Of a stretch of 64,000 nt of DNA, positions 1 through 8,436 are shown one piece after another. Location of the stretch: positions 1 to 64,000 of the forward strand of contig NZ_JAIHLQ010000029.1 in assembly GCF_019733355.1 (NCBI RefSeq). Direction: 5' to 3'. Positions within the stretch are counted from its first letter, which is position 1, and each line of letters opens with the position of its first letter. The translations under genes were made by a program, and so were the position numbers. The notes under the pieces are model-generated. The model saw only the letters and a list, made by a program, of their open reading frames with translations, was not told the origin of the DNA and ran no database searches. Source of the DNA: Pseudomonas baetica (GTDB lineage Bacteria > Pseudomonadota > Gammaproteobacteria > Pseudomonadales > Pseudomonadaceae).

Positions 1-2
1 AG

Positions 3-80
3 CTACCGCTGTCCCAGCAAAACCTGCCGCTACTGCCCGACGAACACATCAACCTGCGCGGCCCTGGCTACTACCACTGA
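3..80 (+). CDS. istA: IS21 transposase IstA, C-terminal end only
   Basis: An open frame from the window edge translates to the final 25 residues, ending HINLRGPGYYH and a TGA stop. The N/R-G-P-x-Y-Y ending is typical of IstA, the DDE transposase of IS21 elements, and the next gene is istB on the same strand after a 20-bp gap. The catalytic DDE domain lies outside the window. Co-transcription with istB is expected. Confidence 0.75.
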   Translation, partial: LPLSQQNLPLLPDEHINLRGPGYYH

Positions 81-100
81 CCTGAAAAAGGAGCACCAAA

Positions 101-856
101 ATGCTGCCCAACCCGACACTCGACAAGCTGCAAACCCTGCGCCTGCACGGCATGATCAAGGCGCTGAGCGAGCAACACGCCACGCCCGATATCAATGATC
201 TGAGCTTCGACGAACGCCTCGGCCTGATGGTCGACCGCGAGCTGACCGAACGTGAAAACACGCGTCTGAGCAGCCGCCTGAAACTGGCACGACTGCGCCA
301 TAACGCCTGCCTGGAAGACATCGATTACCGCAGCCCACGCGGCCTGGACAAGTCCCTGATCCTGCAACTGGGCAGCGGCCAATGGCTGCGCGACGGCCTG
401 AACCTGATCATCGGCGGCCCAACGGGCGTAGGCAAAACCTGGCTCGCCTGCGCGCTGGCTCACAAGGCCTGCCGCGACGGTTACAGCGTGCGCTACCTGC
501 GCTTGCCGCGCTTGATGGAGGAGCTGGGCCTGGCTCACGGCGACGGCCGTTTCGCCAAACTCATGGCCGGCTATGCCAAGACCGACCTGCTGATCCTGGA
601 CGACTGGGGCTTGGCGCCGTTTACCGCTGCGCAGCGGCGCGACATGCTTGAACTGCTGGACGACCGCTACGGCAACCGCTCGACGCTGGTCACCAGCCAG
701 ATGCCGGTGGACAAATGGCATGCGCTGATCGGCGACCCGACCTTGGGCGATGCGATCCTCGACCGGCTGGTGCACAACGCTTATCGGATCGAACTGAAGG
801 GCGAATCGATGCGCAGACGCGCAACGAAATTGACGGCGACAGAGACTTCAGACTAA
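101..856 (+). CDS. istB: IS21 transposition helper ATPase IstB
   Basis: This 251-residue AAA+ ATPase has the usual IstB length. The Walker A motif GGPTGVGKT is at residues 105-113, and a Walker B motif LLILDDWG lies near residue 167. IstB belongs to the DnaC-like branch of AAA+ proteins and helps the IstA transposase choose and join target DNA. The ATG is preceded by a good ribosome binding site (AAAAGGAG) 8 bases upstream, just after the istA stop. Nothing in the frame suggests inactivation. Confidence 0.93.
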   Translation: MLPNPTLDKLQTLRLHGMIKALSEQHATPDINDLSFDERLGLMVDRELTERENTRLSSRLKLARLRHNACLEDIDYRSPRGLDKSLILQLGSGQWLRDGLNLIIGGPTGVGKTWLACALAHKACRDGYSVRYLRLPRLMEELGLAHGDGRFAKLMAGYAKTDLLILDDWGLAPFTAAQRRDMLELLDDRYGNRSTLVTSQMPVDKWHALIGDPTLGDAILDRLVHNAYRIELKGESMRRRATKLTATETSD

Positions 857-890
857 CAATGCAAACCTGCGTCGCTGCGCTCCGACTGCC

Positions 891-983
891 TGTCCAAGTG
901 GACGTGGATCAGGTGTCCAAGTGAGCATGGAACGAGTGTCCAAATGATCGTGGGCTGAGTGTCCAAGTGTCGTGGAATCCGCA
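891..983 (+). repeat. Four tandem 23-bp terminal repeats of the IS21 element
   Basis: The motif TGTCCAAGTG starts at 891, 914, 937 (as TGTCCAAATG) and 960, an exact 23-bp spacing. Each copy continues with a variable dinucleotide and then CRTGG. IS21-family ends are known to carry several short repeats that bind transposase. The last copy, next to the interrupted integrase, ends in CA and is taken as the outer end. Confidence 0.8.
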
Positions 984-1938
984 GCCCAATCTCGGAATGT
1001 GCTGCGAAACCCATGCGCGGTAATGATTCGGTCATTGTTGTTACGCCAACCTTTACCGCCATCTTCCAAATCCCTCTGATCCATGCGTTGCAATGTCATG
1101 AGCATGGCCATATTGATGATCGGCTTACCCGTGCGTGTACCCGGAAATAGAAGCGAGCTATCGTTGAATCGGGGCACCCGTTTAACAATGTTACGAGTGC
1201 TTCGCTGAACGGGACGGTATGAGTTTTGCCAGCTTTCATGCGCTCTGCGGGAATAAGCCATAGCTTGGCTTTCAAGTCGATTTCACTCCAGCGGGCGGCA
1301 AGGACTTCGCTGGTTCGACACGCCGTGAGAATGGTCATTTTGAGTGCGCAAGCGGATTGTCCTTCGACACGGTCAAGCGCTCGCATAAAACGAGACAACA
1401 CTAAGTAGGGCAATGCGGGATGATTTTGAGTCCGTTTCGTCTTGGATGTTGAAGGTAGCACTTTGTCCAGGTGTCCACGCCAGCGTGCTGGATTTTCACC
1501 ATCGCGCAACCCGCGTGCTTTAGCTGCATCGAGAACCAATTCGAGTCGATTGCGTACCCGGCTAGCAGTTTCGGCTTTGCTGGCCCAGATGGGTTTGAAA
1601 ATTTCGAGAATATGCTCGGTGGTGATCTGGTTTGTTGCGAGGTCACCGATAATGGGGGGCGGCATAAGTCGCCAGTGTGTTTGTCCATTGCTGAGAATGG
1701 TTTACGTTTTCCCAGCCGGGACGATGGGCCTCTAATTAATCGACTGACACGTCTTGGAAGTTGATTGATTTGCTTTTTCGTTGCTGTTCAGTAGTGAGTT
1801 GCACAGCTCGTTCGTTGTCACGAGCTTGTAAGGGGTCAATGCCATCTCGCAGTAAACGACATCTATCACTGCTTTTTTGTCGAGCCTCCTTCAGGCCTTT
1901 TGCAGGATCGGCGCCTAAACGTGATATCAATACTTCAA
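984..1938 (-). pseudogene. Tyrosine integrase relic (CP4-57/P4-type), broken at least four ways
   Basis: Translated pieces match a P4-type integrase in order: RLGADPAKGLKEARQK (N-terminal arm-binding region), a core-binding segment with EAHRPGWENV and QWTNTLATYA, then the catalytic domain with LTACRTSEVLAARWSEID (active Arg region), and HGFRSTFRDWA (His-x-x-Arg box). Lesions: the first ~40-60 residues are missing, an in-frame TAA sits at about 1736-1738, a frameshift lies near 1195-1215, and the IS21 element removes the C-terminal end containing the catalytic Tyr. It is transcribed leftwards, so its 5' end faces the catabolic genes. It may belong to a different island lying to the left rather than to the ICE in this window. 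Confidence 0.82.
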
Positions 1939-1942
1939 GCGA

Positions 1943-3430
1943 TCACTCACCCAGAAAATCTTCGTGTTCTGTCGCTGCCTCGGTAATGGATAACGATAGA
2001 ATTGCCGCGCGCAACAGGTCCTGGCGTTTGCGTTCATTGGCGCCACGAGATTGCCAGGTGAAACTGCGTGCACTGGAACGGGCTGCGGTGGCCAGGCGCA
2101 ATGAATCGGCGTTGGTGAGCCGCCCCAGGATGACAACCACAGGCCGACGTACCGGGTGAAAATCTTCGGCGAGATAATGTAACGCAATGGTGGCATAGCC
2201 TATCGTCCAGGCGCCCAAGAGCCCTCGGAGTTCACGTTCGGCCTGGGTATCGATGTCGCCGTTGGCGGTCGCTAGTTGGCGGCCCAGACGGTCCGCGGTC
2301 CGGGTCTGCCACCCCCTGAAAGACCATCTGTTCGGATGGCGGCCAATACGCCTAAAATCCCTGCGGACGGCGCGATGCAGCCGATATCGGGTTGCAAGGA
2401 GGTTGGAGGGGAAGATCAGGGCGAAAATCAACGTGCCGCATGCGATGCCGAGCAGCAGTATCAGCACACCATTGAAGAAACCGGCAGCGTCGAACATCTG
2501 CGATGTGTTTTGCGGTGGGACAGACTCCAGAAAATAATCGCGAAACTGGCCCCCGGCGCAGCGGTACGTGGATGACGCATTGCCAGTCCTGCGGCAAACA
2601 TGAATCCGCCTGTAATGACCGCCAGCATGGCAAAGTCGGATACAGCAGGCAGCAGCACGAAATTGCACAGCGCCGCAGCGACGGCCGCGCAAGCCGCGCC
2701 CGACATGAAGCCGATACCGCCCGCCACGGGGTCCGCCCGGGTGGCAAACAGTGAGCACATCACACTCACGATCGTCACGAAACCAGGACCGGACGACCAG
2801 CCGGTAACAATGCAGAACAACGCTGCCGCAGTACGGTAAGAAACGTTCGCAAACCATTGTGTACAGCGCGACTGAATCGATGTGAAAAGCCAATGGCAAC
2901 GCACGTGCCTTCCCATGAGCGAGCGACTCCCATTGTACCAATGACTGGTGTAGCGATTCGAGCAATACGCTCAGCCGGTCGAGCAAAATTAGCCTGGACG
3001 TGGGCAACTGTTCTACGGTGAGCGCTTCCCGCGAGTAAGCCACTTTGACACGTTCGTTCAGTGATGCGACAGCCATGTGCATGGCTGATGGATTGACGGC
3101 GATAGCTTCCAGCAATGCCTGCGATTCACCCGTCAGTTCGAGTCCGCCAACTCGCGATGCTTTTGAAAGCTTTACCTGCAGCGACTGGGCCGCAGCCAAT
3201 TGCGCAAACGTCGCTGCGGTGCAGACCTGAAAACTGCCCATTGAGTGTTTCATGACCGTCGAGCCTGCCGCCGAGTATTCCAGCGCGGTATGCAGATTTA
3301 TCGCCTTGGCAAAGAGCCGATGCAGTGCAACATCGTTCACTTCGCCTTTGAGTGCTACGGCGCAGGTCGCCGCCGATTGCTGGATGTAACTGTCAAGCTG
3401 CGCACGGACATCGTGACGACTAGCACACTA
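1943..3430 (-). pseudogene. FUSC/AaeB-type exporter remnant with two compensating frameshifts
   Basis: The frame opens about 3430 with a helical segment (AQLDSYIQQSAATCAVAL) like the periplasmic domain of fusaric-acid-resistance/aromatic acid exporters. Near 2870 the sensible membrane sequence moves to another frame (ALFCIVTGWSSGPGFVTIVSVMCS, then membrane helices), and near 2540 it returns to the first frame (FFNGVLILLLGIACGTLIFALIF). A stop codon precedes the first recognisable residues, and the usual N-terminal membrane half of this ~650-700-residue family is absent. This is therefore a broken, truncated gene. A short start-like segment (MSNAQMQSASNA, from 3486) upstream is of unknown origin. 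Confidence 0.65.
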
Positions 3431-3568
3431 CCGCATTGATCCAGAGTGACTGCGTTGCTGGCCGATTGCATCTGTGCATTGCTCATCGAGTGTTCTCCGC
3501 AGGTTCGAACGGGGCCGACTGCTAAAGATGAAGGTTGCTGGTCAGAGGAGGGCCGTGCGGGCCCGGCA

Positions 3569-4815
3569 TCAGTGCATCGGGTCATATTGCTTCTCTTTAA
3601 TGAACAGCGCCGGGATCAGGCCGCAGAACAGATAGGCAACACCCATCGCCAGGAAACCCATGCCGATTGAGCCGCCGGTGGCGAGATAGCCGATACCGGC
3701 CGGTGCAATCGCAGCACCTACGCGACCAATGTTGTAGGCACCGCCCACGGCCGAGCCGCGAATCTTGGTCTCGAAGCTCTCGGTCATATAGGTGGCGTTC
3801 ACGCCATAAGGGATGCCGTACAGGAAGCCAAAGAAGATCAGCAGGTAGGCAATGTTTTCTGGCGATTGGTAGAACACAATCAGTGGCAGGAACAGCGCAG
3901 TGCCAAGCGCGCCGAAGGAGTACATCACGCGCCGCCCGAACTTGTCGGCCAGCCAGCCGGCGACCACCTTGCCGAGGATCATGGCGACATAGGTGCCGAC
4001 CATGTAGAGGGTCATCGCCTTGAAGCTCATGTGCAGTTCTTTTTCCAGGTAGGTCGGCATCCAGTTGTTGGATCCGTAGTAGCCGAACTGCAGAAAGCTG
4101 GCGGTCAGCGACCATAGAATGAACATACGGCGATGCTTCGGATTGCCGAAGATCAGCTTGATCGCGCTTTCAGGTTTTTCCTGACTGACGCTGTGCTTTT
4201 GACCATCGCTTTTTGCCTGCCCAGCGACCCAGGCAGGTGGTTCAGGAATAACGCGGCGCATCACTACGGCCATTAACACTGGCATGATTGCGATGTAGAA
4301 CAACCAGCGCCAGCCGTAGGTCGGCAGGATCCAGCCGCTCAGTAGTGTGGCCACCACGTCTCCTGGAGTGCGCACAAGGCAGTACTGCGCCGCTTAGTCG
4401 GTACATACTCGGCCAGCAGCGTGTTGCAGACCACGTATTCGGCACCCAGGCCTAGTGCAGCAATGAAGTGGAATACCGCAAACTCGGTGTAGCTGTGGGT
4501 CATGCCGAGCGCGGCAGTACCGACCGAGAAGACGACGATGGTCCAGACCACAGTCCGCACCCGGCCATAGCGGTCAGCAGCCCAACCGCCGAAAATGCCA
4601 CCGATCGCCATTCCGACCAGCGTAATGCTGCCGAGCATGCCTGCTTCAAGACTGGTCAGTTGGAACTCTTTCGTCAGGCTCGACAGGCTGTACGACAAAA
4701 ACATCAGGTCGGCGCCATCGACCATCAGACCGAGAAAGGCAAACCCGAACACCAGCATCTATTTCCTGTCTTGCGTAGGCGCTAAGGTGTCAATTTGGGC
4801 TTTTACCAATGCCAT
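3569..4815 (-). pseudogene. MFS aromatic/organic acid:H+ symporter, inactivated copy
   Basis: The product would be a 12-helix major facilitator transporter closely similar over its length to the intact one at 8437-9711 (shared DGADLMFLSYSLSSL, GYYGxNNWMPTYLE, GIPYGVNATYMTESFE). The original ATG at 4815 follows a plausible leader. An in-frame TAG at 4759-4761 stands where TGG (Trp) is expected, and a deletion/frameshift near 4360 breaks the loop after helix 4 (ALQETWW against LQAGWSVGYIVATLL in the intact copy). It follows the NMO-like gene by 46 bp and was probably the last gene of the scoAB operon, the uptake step for its substrate. Confidence 0.85.
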
Positions 4816-4861
4816 GATTGCGTCCTCTAATTGTTTTAATAGGATGGCTGGCGGACTAAGG

Positions 4862-5839
4862 TCAGGCAGTCCGCAGGCTAGCCAGCCGGTTGGCAATCAA
4901 GTCTCCCGCGTCGCCGACAATGCGCGAGACCAATTGCTCGACGGTGGGGATGTCGTAAACCAGACCCTGGGCCATGCCGACGCTCCATACCCCGTTGTCC
5001 CAGTCACCGCTGCTGTAGACCGCGCGGCCACGCGTGCCGGCCACCAACGGCGCCACATCCGGGAACTGCGTACCCGTCTGCTTTTCGAGACTGATTACCT
5101 GTTCGGTCAGTGCATTTTTGTGCACGCGCCAAGTATTATTGAAACTGCGCAGAACCAGCTCGGTCTGGCGCTCGTCAGCCTCGACCAGACGACGCTTGAT
5201 GTCGGGGTGAGCCGGCGCCTCTTGGGTGGCCATGAAGCGTGTGCCCATGATGATGCCGTCGGCGCCCAATGCCAGGGCTGCCACCAGGCCGCGGGCGTCG
5301 GCAAAACCACCCGAAGCGATCAGAGGGATTTTGATTGAGTCGGCCGCACGAGGGATGAGTACCAAGCCGGGAATGTCATCCTCGCCCGGGTGGCCGGCGC
5401 ACTCGAAGCCGTCGATCGAGACTGCATCGACGCCGATCTGCTCGGCCTTGAGCGCGTGCCGCACCGATGTGCATTTATGGATGACCTTGATCCCGGCTGT
5501 CTTGAAGCGGTCCATATAGGCGACCGGATTGTTGCCTGCAGTTTCGACAATCTTGATGCCGCTGCGGATGATGACGTCGATGTACTCGTCGTAGGGGATC
5601 GGCCGGATCGCCGGCAGGAAGGTCAGGTTGACGCCAAACGGCTGAGTCGTCATCTGGCGACAGCGCTCGATCTCCGCATGCAGATCATCTGGGCTGGGCT
5701 GCGTCAGAGCGCTGAGAAAACCCAGAGCGCCACTGTTGGCAACGGCGGCCACCAGCTCGGCGCGGGCAATCCATTGCATGCCGCCCTGGATGATGGGGTG
5801 CATGACCCCGAAGGTTCGGGTGAAGTTGGTTGATAACAT
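4862..5839 (-). CDS. Nitronate monooxygenase / NAD(P)H flavin oxidoreductase family protein
   Basis: This 325-residue FMN TIM-barrel protein is full length for the NMO (2-nitropropane dioxygenase-like) family. It has the N-terminal HPIIQGGMQW segment, the AGHPGED loop at 148-154 that carries the family histidine, and the phosphate-binding IASGGFADARG and GADGIIMGTRF segments. The family includes nitronate oxidases and flavin-dependent enoyl reductases; the true substrate cannot be read from sequence. The ATG has a clear Shine-Dalgarno (CAGGAG). It lies 36 bp after scoB in the same direction, which suggests a role in the same catabolic module, perhaps reduction or oxidation of an unsaturated acid intermediate. 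Confidence 0.85.
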   Translation of the reverse strand: MLSTNFTRTFGVMHPIIQGGMQWIARAELVAAVANSGALGFLSALTQPSPDDLHAEIERCRQMTTQPFGVNLTFLPAIRPIPYDEYIDVIIRSGIKIVETAGNNPVAYMDRFKTAGIKVIHKCTSVRHALKAEQIGVDAVSIDGFECAGHPGEDDIPGLVLIPRAADSIKIPLIASGGFADARGLVAALALGADGIIMGTRFMATQEAPAHPDIKRRLVEADERQTELVLRSFNNTWRVHKNALTEQVISLEKQTGTQFPDVAPLVAGTRGRAVYSSGDWDNGVWSVGMAQGLVYDIPTVEQLVSRIVGDAGDLIANRLASLRTA

Positions 5840-5875
5840 GAGGTCTCCTGATTAAGCGTCGTGTGGTAGTGGGTG

Positions 5876-6538
5876 TCAGGCCAGCAGGTTGGCTTCGGTA
5901 CGGCTCTGCAGGTAGTCGAACGTGACGCCGGGCGCCATGGCCTTGACTTGTAGGCCGGCTTGGGTGACGTCCAGCACGGCCAAATTGGTGTAGATACGCG
6001 TCACAACACCCGCAGCTGTCAGTGGTAAGTTGCAACGTCGCAATAGACGAGGGCGACCCTGGGTGGTGTGCTCCATCAATACCCATACCTGCTTGGCGCC
6101 AAAGGCGAGTTCCATGGCCCCGCCAACGGCCGGAGGCGTCCCAGGATCAAGCCGGGTCCAATTAGCCAGATCACCGTTTTCAGCAACTTCGTAAGCGCCT
6201 AGAATCGCTAGATCAAGATGACCGCCGCGCATCATTGCGAAACTGAGTGCCGAGTCGAAAATGGCCGAGCCTGGCAGCAGTGAAATGGGCTGCTTGCTGG
6301 CGTTGATCAGGCAAGGGTCGGCCTCGTTAGCGGGTGGGCGAGCGCCGAAATGCAAGATGCCATTTTCACTGTGGAGGAAAATTTCACGCTCAGGTGCCAT
6401 CAGGTTGCCGACCAGTGTGGGTAAACCGATTCCCAGGTTGACGTAGGCGCCATCCGGTATGTGTTGTGCGGCATGTGCGGCGATCTGCTCACGGGTCCAC
6501 GGCGTCACCCCGTTTTCAAGGTTGAGAACGGGGTTCAT
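5876..6538 (-). CDS. 3-oxoacid CoA-transferase, subunit B
   Basis: This is the beta subunit (220 residues) of a class I CoA transferase (ScoB/PcaJ/DcaJ type), which moves CoA from succinyl-CoA to an acid such as acetoacetate, 3-oxoadipate or adipate. The segment LGIGLPTLVGN and the catalytic motif HSENG, with the nucleophile Glu58, are intact. Its ATG overlaps the stop of the alpha-subunit gene (ATGA), which fits translational coupling and an alpha/beta complex. It does not end in a recognisable targeting signal and should be cytoplasmic. The exact acid substrate is inferred only from context. Confidence 0.92.
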   Translation of the reverse strand: MNPVLNLENGVTPWTREQIAAHAAQHIPDGAYVNLGIGLPTLVGNLMAPEREIFLHSENGILHFGARPPANEADPCLINASKQPISLLPGSAIFDSALSFAMMRGGHLDLAILGAYEVAENGDLANWTRLDPGTPPAVGGAMELAFGAKQVWVLMEHTTQGRPRLLRRCNLPLTAAGVVTRIYTNLAVLDVTQAGLQVKAMAPGVTFDYLQSRTEANLLA

Positions 6539-7221
6539 AAGTACTCCTGAGTTGCCGATTTATTGGCCAATACAACACGGTCGATGAAAATGCCGGGTGT
6601 GACCACGGCTTGCGGGTCAACTGTCCCCAATTCCAAGAACTCGTCCACCTCCACGGCCACCAGATCGGCGGCGGTCGCCATGAGGGGATTGAAGTTCCGG
6701 CCTGTCAGGTGATAGATCAAGTTGCCGTAACGGTCAGCCGCTCGCGCGCGCAGCAGTGCGAAGTCGGCTCGCAGGGGCAACTCAATCAAGTAGTCTTCGT
6801 CGCCGACACGGTGAATGGTTTTTCCGTCGGCCAACATGGTTCCGATGCCGATTGGACTTAGAAAGCCTCCGAGGCCGGCTCCCCCGCAACGTATCCGCTC
6901 CGCGAGGGTGCCTTGCGGAACCAGCTCCAATTCAATCTTCTTGTCGCGGTAGGCGTTGCGGAAGACAGTCGCACCCGCAGTCAAGGGGTAGGAGCAAATC
7001 AGCTTGCGTACAAGGCCGGCAGCGATCAGCATCGCCACCCCTTCACGGTCGTAGCCAGCGTTATTCGAGATCACCACCAGATCCCGAGCACCTTGGTCGA
7101 GCACTGCTTCAAGCAGCCCTGTCGGCAAACCAGCGCTGCCAAAGCCGCCGATCATCACGCAACAACCATCTTTGAGGTTCTCTATGGCTGCGGTGTGGGA
7201 CTCCACATATTTGTTAATCAC
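6535..7221 (-). CDS. 3-oxoacid CoA-transferase, subunit A
   Basis: This is the alpha subunit (228 residues) of the class I CoA transferase, with GGFGSAGLPTGLLEAV near the N-terminus (CoA-binding glycine loop) and the family segments GGAGLGGFLSPIGIGT and NFNPLMATAADLVAVEVDE. The chosen start is a GTG at 7221 because AGGAGG lies 7 bases upstream; a longer frame exists but lacks a binding site. First gene of the minus-strand operon scoA-scoB-NMO-MFS and divergent from a LysR gene, whose product most likely controls it. Confidence 0.92.
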   Translation of the reverse strand: MINKYVESHTAAIENLKDGCCVMIGGFGSAGLPTGLLEAVLDQGARDLVVISNNAGYDREGVAMLIAAGLVRKLICSYPLTAGATVFRNAYRDKKIELELVPQGTLAERIRCGGAGLGGFLSPIGIGTMLADGKTIHRVGDEDYLIELPLRADFALLRARAADRYGNLIYHLTGRNFNPLMATAADLVAVEVDEFLELGTVDPQAVVTPGIFIDRVVLANKSATQEYL

Positions 7222-7308
7222 AGCATTGCCTCCTGAACACGTCGCTTTGCAGGACTTCATCTTCAGGAATGCAGTTGATAACATCAATCAACCGTAAGTT
7301 TTGATTCT

Positions 7309-7323
7309 ATAAGCTAGTCTTAT
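7309..7323. promoter_or_regulatory. Putative LysR-type operator between scoA and lysR
   Basis: ATAAG-CTAGT-CTTAT is a perfect 5-5-5 inverted repeat. It matches the T-N11-A layout of LysR-type binding sites and lies in the 181-bp divergent region, 88 bp from the scoA start and 80 bp from the lysR start. Binding by the adjacent regulator is an inference. Confidence 0.55.
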
Positions 7324-7402
7324 GATGTCTGGCAGTATCGACCTGGATCACAATTAGGTGGAATGGCTGTCTATAGAGCCGTTGATAAATGGGTTATTTG
7401 TG

Positions 7403-8329
7403 ATGGAAATTGAATTACGCCACTACCGCTATTTTTTGGCGCTGGCCGAAGAGTTGCACTACGCCAAGGCCGCCGAGCGCTGCGGCATTTCGCAACCAGC
7501 ACTTAGCCAACAAGTGCGCGCACTGGAAGAGCGCGTGGGCGCCAGCCTATTGTCGCGTAGCCGACGCCATTTGGAGTTGACGGAAGTCGGCAAGGTGTTC
7601 TATGCCCAGGCGGTTGCCATGCTACGTCAGGCCGATGCTGCCAATTCGGCCATCGTAGAGGTGGCTCAAGGCCGGTCAGGTCGGGTGGTGATCGCCTATC
7701 TCGCCTCGGCCGCGTTGTCAGGTGCATTGCCCGGTATCGTGTACCTGTATCGACAGCAAAGGCCCCACGTCGAGTTGGTCCTGCACCAGATGGATATGGA
7801 GGAACAGATCGATGCTGTGACCAAGGGGCTGTGTGATGTTGGGTTTATTCGTCCACCCATTGCATTGCCCGAGGGGGTGGCGTTGTTTGATGTATTGCGC
7901 GAACCGTTGATGGTGGCACTGCGCAGCAATCATCGCTGCGCCGCAATGGCTCGCGTGCGCCTGGAAGATTTGCAGGATGACACGCTCATCAGCGTGCACC
8001 GCAAGGAAGGTATCGGTTTCTATGACACAACGATGAAGGCTTGCGCTGCTGCGGGCTTTGTTCCGCGGGTCGAAGTCATTTCGTCGCAGATGTCGATCGT
8101 GATCAGCATGGTGGCGGCCGGTTTTGGCGTTGCAATCGTGCCCGCATCGACGCGTACTTTCATGCCGCCCGACGTGGTGTTTCGGTGCATTGAAGGGTGT
8201 GATGTGACGACGGCATTGTCGATGATCCATGCCCGCAATAATCAGTCACCAGCCGTCCAGTTATTCACCAAGATGGCACGCGACTGGGCCCGCAGTACGT
8301 CCATAGCGAGCGTCAGCATTAGCAGGTAA
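7403..8329 (+). CDS. LysR-type transcriptional regulator (CatM/BenM-like)
   Basis: The N-terminal winged helix begins MEIELRHYRYFLALAEELHYAKAAERCGISQPALSQQ, the CatM/BenM style of opening, and is followed by the usual periplasmic-binding-protein-like effector domain; 308 residues, normal length. I chose the ATG at 7403 because it gives the standard family N-terminus; an in-frame ATG 45 bases upstream is possible. It is divergent from scoA, the standard arrangement in which a LysR protein activates the neighbouring catabolic operon in response to a pathway intermediate and represses itself. The effector is unknown. Confidence 0.9.
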   Translation: MEIELRHYRYFLALAEELHYAKAAERCGISQPALSQQVRALEERVGASLLSRSRRHLELTEVGKVFYAQAVAMLRQADAANSAIVEVAQGRSGRVVIAYLASAALSGALPGIVYLYRQQRPHVELVLHQMDMEEQIDAVTKGLCDVGFIRPPIALPEGVALFDVLREPLMVALRSNHRCAAMARVRLEDLQDDTLISVHRKEGIGFYDTTMKACAAAGFVPRVEVISSQMSIVISMVAAGFGVAIVPASTRTFMPPDVVFRCIEGCDVTTALSMIHARNNQSPAVQLFTKMARDWARSTSIASVSISR

Positions 8330-8436
8330 CCGATGGCGTCAGAGTGAGTCAATGGTGCCAGGCCGCGTAGGTTTCCACCGCCACGAGGCAAAGAGGCGAG
8401 GCGGCGAACCGCTAGGCCTCCCGGAATTACAAAGCG

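Larger units (their letters stand above)
1..983 (+). mobile_element. IS21-family insertion sequence, right part
   Basis: The element enters from the left edge of the window. It contains the end of istA, a complete istB and a terminal region with four 23-bp repeats. Its right end is placed at the CA dinucleotide near 983, where the reading frame of an integrase relic on the minus strand becomes recognisable (RDWAAD then foreign sequence). The exact boundary and the target duplication cannot be fixed because the left end lies outside the window. IS21 elements need both IstA and IstB to transpose. Confidence 0.85.

Noticed and set aside
71..775. Long minus-strand open frame opposite istB
   Set aside because: It is an antisense shadow of the well-supported istB gene; composition is repetitive Ala/Gln with no family resemblance.
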